This document shows, one piece after another, positions 4,516 to 6,671 of a stretch of 6,671 nt of DNA. The notes under the pieces are model-generated. The model had not been told where the DNA came from, searched no databases, and saw only the letters and a program-made list of their open reading frames with translations. A program made the position numbers and the translations under genes. The stretch lies in assembly GCA_947177595.1 (NCBI GenBank), contig CAMWUZ010000088.1, forward strand, positions 1 through 6,671, in the 5' to 3' direction. Numbering within the stretch: position 1 is the first letter of the stretch; each line of letters starts with the position of its first letter. Source of the DNA: an uncultured Porphyromonadaceae bacterium (lineage in GTDB: Bacteria; Bacteroidota; Bacteroidia; Bacteroidales; Muribaculaceae).

Positions 4516-5646
4516 TTAAAAGATTTTCGGGATTCTATCAATAGCTGCTTTTTTGTTTTTGTCAAGTATCTTGGCATAAATTTGGGTTGTTTCAATGCTT
4601 CTATGCCCTAATAGCTTAGAGACTGTGTAAAGGTCCACGCCCAAGTCAAGCATCATTATGGCAAATGTGTGGCGCGCACAGTGGAAAGTGATATGTTTAT
4701 TTATCCCGGCGCTTTTTACCCATGCAGCGATACTGATGCGTGCGGCTTGTATTGGACCGAGGGTAGGGAAGACAAGGTCATTGGGATTGCCGCGAGTGCC
4801 GAGCATGTCTGCGGCTTGCTCATTCAGGTCAAGGTACTCAAGTCCTCCGGTCTTTTTCTGTGTAAAGACAATACGTGTGCTACCGTACCATTCTTGCACT
4901 TCGCTCCATTTGAGTTTTACAATATCGCTCCAGCGGAGACCGGTCAAGCATGAAAAGAAAAATGCTTGCGCGAGGTGTTCATTTGGGGGAGGGGTATTGC
5001 GGAGTTGCTTGATCTCGTCTATAGTCAGAAACTCTCGTTCAGATTCGGGTTCTTTGAATCGTTCCACCCCGGCTGCGGGGTTGATTCGGATGATACCTTC
5101 CCGCATGGCGATGTTGAATACAGTACATAATTTCTGAAACATGAGTGCTTTTGTTCCCTGCGATATTGGCTTCGGCTCAACTTCACGTTTGCGTGGGTCT
5201 ATATCCCATTGCATAGCCCGAGTGTCAATATAATCACGGAAGCCTCGAACCCATTGAGGAGTTATCTCCCCGAATGTTATTTGCTCGTTTGGCTCATATT
5301 TCAATATGTGGGCGAGGCAGTTTTGCCAACTGGTCTTTGTGGTGCCCTCCTTGCGGTCAATGAGTCTCCGCATGACATCAAAGAATAGCACATCTTCATG
5401 AGTTGTCACGTCAAGTCCGAAATCTTTAGACTGGATTTCAACCACACGCTTTGCCCTCATAGCTTCGGCGAGTTTGAGGGTTTCTTTATTTTTCTGCTTG
5501 TCTTCTCGTGTGCGCTCCGGCACGAGATATAATTTCAGGTATTCATTAGTGCGTTTACCGTTTCTACAGATATCAAGGTATAGAGACTCTGTGCCGTTGC
5601 TGCGAGGTCTCTTTCTCAGATATACTATTTCTTTATTATGTGCCAT
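4516..5646 (-). CDS. Tyrosine-type site-specific integrase
   Basis: This enzyme of 376 residues catalyses integration and, with a directionality factor, excision of the element. From ATG 5646: an N-terminal arm-binding domain at about 4-75 (KEIVYLRKRPRSNGTESLYLDI), a SAM-like core-binding domain at about 85-190 and a catalytic domain at about 200-376. The full catalytic set is visible: Arg238 in TGLRWSDI, Lys264/265 in TQKKTGG, His322 and Arg325 in FHCARHTF, His348 in LLGHRSIETT and the nucleophile Tyr357 in TQIYAKI. Length and order are normal for Bacteroidales phage/conjugative-element integrases, and the gene appears intact. A TTG start at 5694 would add 16 residues, but these encode a leader repeat (SATSAT) and are not family-like. 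It lies beside prfC with the attachment region upstream, and is convergent with the small secreted protein. The excisionase-like protein at 213-497 is a natural partner. Confidence 0.95.
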   Translation of the reverse strand: MAHNKEIVYLRKRPRSNGTESLYLDICRNGKRTNEYLKLYLVPERTREDKQKNKETLKLAEAMRAKRVVEIQSKDFGLDVTTHEDVLFFDVMRRLIDRKEGTTKTSWQNCLAHILKYEPNEQITFGEITPQWVRGFRDYIDTRAMQWDIDPRKREVEPKPISQGTKALMFQKLCTVFNIAMREGIIRINPAAGVERFKEPESEREFLTIDEIKQLRNTPPPNEHLAQAFFFSCLTGLRWSDIVKLKWSEVQEWYGSTRIVFTQKKTGGLEYLDLNEQAADMLGTRGNPNDLVFPTLGPIQAARISIAAWVKSAGINKHITFHCARHTFAIMMLDLGVDLYTVSKLLGHRSIETTQIYAKILDKNKKAAIDRIPKIF

Positions 5647-5661
5647 ACTGCTTTGATGGTT

Positions 5662-5696
5662 TGTTGCGCTTGTTGCGCTAATTTTAATGCGCAACA
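5662..5696. repeat. Three copies of TGTTGCGC in the integrase leader
   Basis: TGTTGCGCT occurs as a perfect tandem pair (5662-5670 and 5671-5679), followed after a 10-bp A/T spacer by the inverted copy GCGCAACA (5689-5696). The second and third copies can pair as an 8-bp hairpin with a 10-nt A/T loop in the integrase mRNA leader. They lie between the -7 box and the ATG at 5646. They are likely protein-binding sites (arm-type integrase, Xis or repressor sites) or an RNA control hairpin. Confidence 0.75.
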
Positions 5697-5707
5697 GTTA
5701 CGCACCA

Positions 5708-5715
5708 CAAAGATA
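5708..5715 (-). promoter_or_regulatory. -7 box of the integrase promoter
   Basis: Read on the minus strand, 5715-5708 is TATCTTTG, identical to the box of the leftward early promoter. Transcription should start near 5700, giving a leader of about 50 nt that contains the TGTTGCGC repeats. No clear TTTG -33 box sits 19-21 bp upstream, so the promoter may be weak or activator-dependent. Confidence 0.55.
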
Positions 5716-5827
5716 GCATTAATTTAGCACAGTCATGCACACTTTGGATAATAAAATAACCACATCACAGAACGCTATCTCCTTAATTGATGTGCATTTG
5801 TGATGTGGTTGGATGCTATTTGTGTGC
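5711..5827. other. Candidate attachment-site region between integrase and prfC
   Basis: This gap carries several short related sequences: AGATAGCATT (5711-5720), its near-inverted form AACGCTATCT (5771-5780), ATGCTATT (5813-5820), and ATGCACA (5735-5741) with inverted TGTGCAT (5791-5797). A 12-bp perfect inverted repeat also lies here. Dense short repeats next to an integrase are typical of att DNA with core and arm sites. The exact crossover cannot be placed from one end. The bases nearest prfC are probably host DNA. Confidence 0.5.
5758..5810. repeat. Perfect 12-bp inverted repeat with 29-bp loop
   Basis: AACCACATCACA (5758-5769) and TGTGATGTGGTT (5799-5810) are perfectly complementary. 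On the minus strand the second arm is followed by ATTTTATTA, so it could end prfC transcription as a long-looped hairpin. The 29-bp loop and the interrupted T-tract make it imperfect as an intrinsic terminator. The position beside the integrase makes an attachment or integrase-binding role equally plausible. Confidence 0.7.
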
Positions 5828-5853
5828 GTTTATAGAATATAGGGGATATTCAG

Positions 5854-6671
5854 TTAGAATTCTGAGGTAAAATGGAATTTTATATCTGGAAAATCATTCT
5901 GAGCCATCTGAAGCACATACGCTGAATCGGCAAGAAATACATCTCGTCCCTCCCGATCAAGAGCCATAAACTGATGCTTCCGTTTCTTGAAATTTTCAAG
6001 TGCTACCGGATTTGAGCTTTCAATCCAGCAAGCCTTATAAAGAGATATAGGCTCCCAACGGCACTGCGCACCATATTCATGTAAAAGACGATACTGAATT
6101 ACTTCAAACTGCAGCTGACCAACTGTGCCGATGAGCTTTCTGCCATTGAACTGGTTTGTAAATAACTGGGCTACACCTTCATCCATCAGCTGCTGAATGC
6201 CTTTTTCAAGCTGCTTGGACTTCATGGGATCTGAGTTCTCAATATATTTGAACATCTCAGGAGAGAAACTGGGAAGTCCTTTGAAATGAAGTGTTTCCGA
6301 AGATGTTATTGTGTCACCGATTTTAAAGTTACCGGTATCGGGAATACCGACGATGTCACCGGGGAATGCCTCATCTACAATACTCTTTTTCTGAGCCATG
6401 AACGCTGTAGGTGCGGCAAATTTGAGGGTTTTGCCGGAGCGGATATGGCGATAGGGTGCATTACGCTCAAATTTGCCTGAGCATATTTTGACAAATGCGA
6501 TACATGACCTGTGATTGGGATCCATATTCGCATGAATCTTGAAAACGAAACCGCTGAATCCCTCTTCTTCAGGTTTCACTTCTCTTTCCTCAGCGGCTAT
6601 GGGTCGAGGAGAGGGAGCAATCTGCACGAAACAATCAAGTAATTCCTTCACTCCGAATGTATTGAGCGCGG
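5854..6671 (-). CDS. prfC: Peptide chain release factor 3 (RF3), C-terminal part
   Basis: RF3 is a cytosolic translational GTPase that removes RF1/RF2 from the ribosome after termination. The window holds the last 272 codons, roughly the C-terminal half of a protein of about 525 residues; the G-domain lies beyond the right edge. The frame stays open to the edge (ALNTFGVKELLDC), so an apparent GTG start at 6651 is internal. Diagnostic RF3 segments include GFVFKIHANMDPNHRSCIAFVKICSGKFERN, which is the domain II start. They continue with EAFPGDIVGIPDTGNFKIGDT, FSPEMF, LIGTVGQLQFEVIQYRL and a closing FPDIKFHFTSEF. All align readily with E. coli RF3 from memory. The 3' end is intact, so the element lies downstream of prfC without breaking it, or with an att duplication that restores the tail. 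It is a host housekeeping gene. Confidence 0.96.
   Translation of the reverse strand, partial: ALNTFGVKELLDCFVQIAPSPRPIAAEEREVKPEEEGFSGFVFKIHANMDPNHRSCIAFVKICSGKFERNAPYRHIRSGKTLKFAAPTAFMAQKKSIVDEAFPGDIVGIPDTGNFKIGDTITSSETLHFKGLPSFSPEMFKYIENSDPMKSKQLEKGIQQLMDEGVAQLFTNQFNGRKLIGTVGQLQFEVIQYRLLHEYGAQCRWEPISLYKACWIESSNPVALENFKKRKHQFMALDREGRDVFLADSAYVLQMAQNDFPDIKFHFTSEF

Larger units (their letters stand above)
1..5853. mobile_element. Integrase-end portion of a prophage or phage-like integrative element
   Basis: A tyrosine integrase next to a conserved host gene (prfC), a CI-like S24 repressor with divergent operators, short early-type genes read away from the repressor, and unknown cargo between repressor and integrase together form the usual lysogeny end of a temperate element. 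Only one end is visible. The right limit must lie between the integrase start (5646) and the prfC stop (5854), but the exact attachment core cannot be fixed without the other end or an empty-site genome. No structural phage genes fall in the window, so an integrative element other than a phage remains possible. Confidence 0.75.

Noticed and set aside
4658..5137. Plus-strand frames of 159 and 94 codons inside the integrase
   Set aside because: They are antisense to the conserved catalytic domain of the integrase, so they are shadows.
5647..5694. TTG start extending the integrase by 16 residues
   Set aside because: The extension translates the TGTTGCGC leader repeats (SATSAT), while ATG 5646 starts a typical arm-binding domain.
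6649..6651. GTG as the start of the RF3 frame
   Set aside because: The frame continues to the window edge with RF3-like residues (ALNTFG), so the GTG is an internal valine.

Overview
The window looks like the integrase end of a temperate phage, or a phage-like integrative element, inserted beside the prfC gene (release factor RF3) of a Bacteroidota host. Bacteroidales is most likely, and a Muribaculaceae- or Bacteroides-like genus is my guess only. Three things point to the lineage. The RF3 C-terminal region is of the Bacteroidales type. Two sites match the Bacteroidota -7 promoter box TAnnTTTG exactly (TATCTTTG at 788-781 and 5715-5708, both read on the minus strand), and the first is paired with a TTTG -33 box. 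Translation starts are A/T-rich with no clear Shine-Dalgarno sequences.

Layout from left to right. Positions 1-734 hold three short minus-strand genes of the presumed early (lytic) operon: a partial unknown gene, a MerR/excisionase-type helix-turn-helix protein and a 69-residue unknown protein. Positions 735-854 are a divergent control region with two 20-bp palindromic operators. One of them exactly fills the spacer of the leftward promoter. At 855-1499 lies a CI/LexA-like repressor with a C-terminal S24 peptidase domain, read rightward. At 1527-3987 follow four tightly packed plus-strand genes of unknown function: a single-pass membrane protein, a lipoprotein, a 33-codon acidic mini-ORF, and a 391-residue protein with a Cys-repeat N-terminus and two membrane helices. 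They look like lysogenic-conversion or immunity cargo co-transcribed with the repressor. Positions 3988-4248 hold a possible short transcript (mini-ORF or small RNA) and a clear rho-independent terminator. At 4249-4491 is a small secreted Cys/His protein. At 4516-5646 is a tyrosine integrase on the minus strand, with a repeat-rich leader. Positions 5647-5853 carry direct and inverted repeats and are the likely attachment/integrase-binding region. From 5854 to the right edge is the 3' part of prfC on the minus strand.

How the parts work together (inference): the repressor binds the two operators, silences the leftward early operon and tunes its own rightward transcription. That transcription probably reads through the four cargo genes and stops at 4192-4217. 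SOS-type self-cleavage of the repressor would free the leftward operon. The integrase, under its own promoter, recombines the element at the prfC-proximal site. The cargo encodes exported or membrane proteins only, which suggests envelope-level functions such as superinfection exclusion, but no known family was recognised to prove this. The other element end and the second att site are outside the window.
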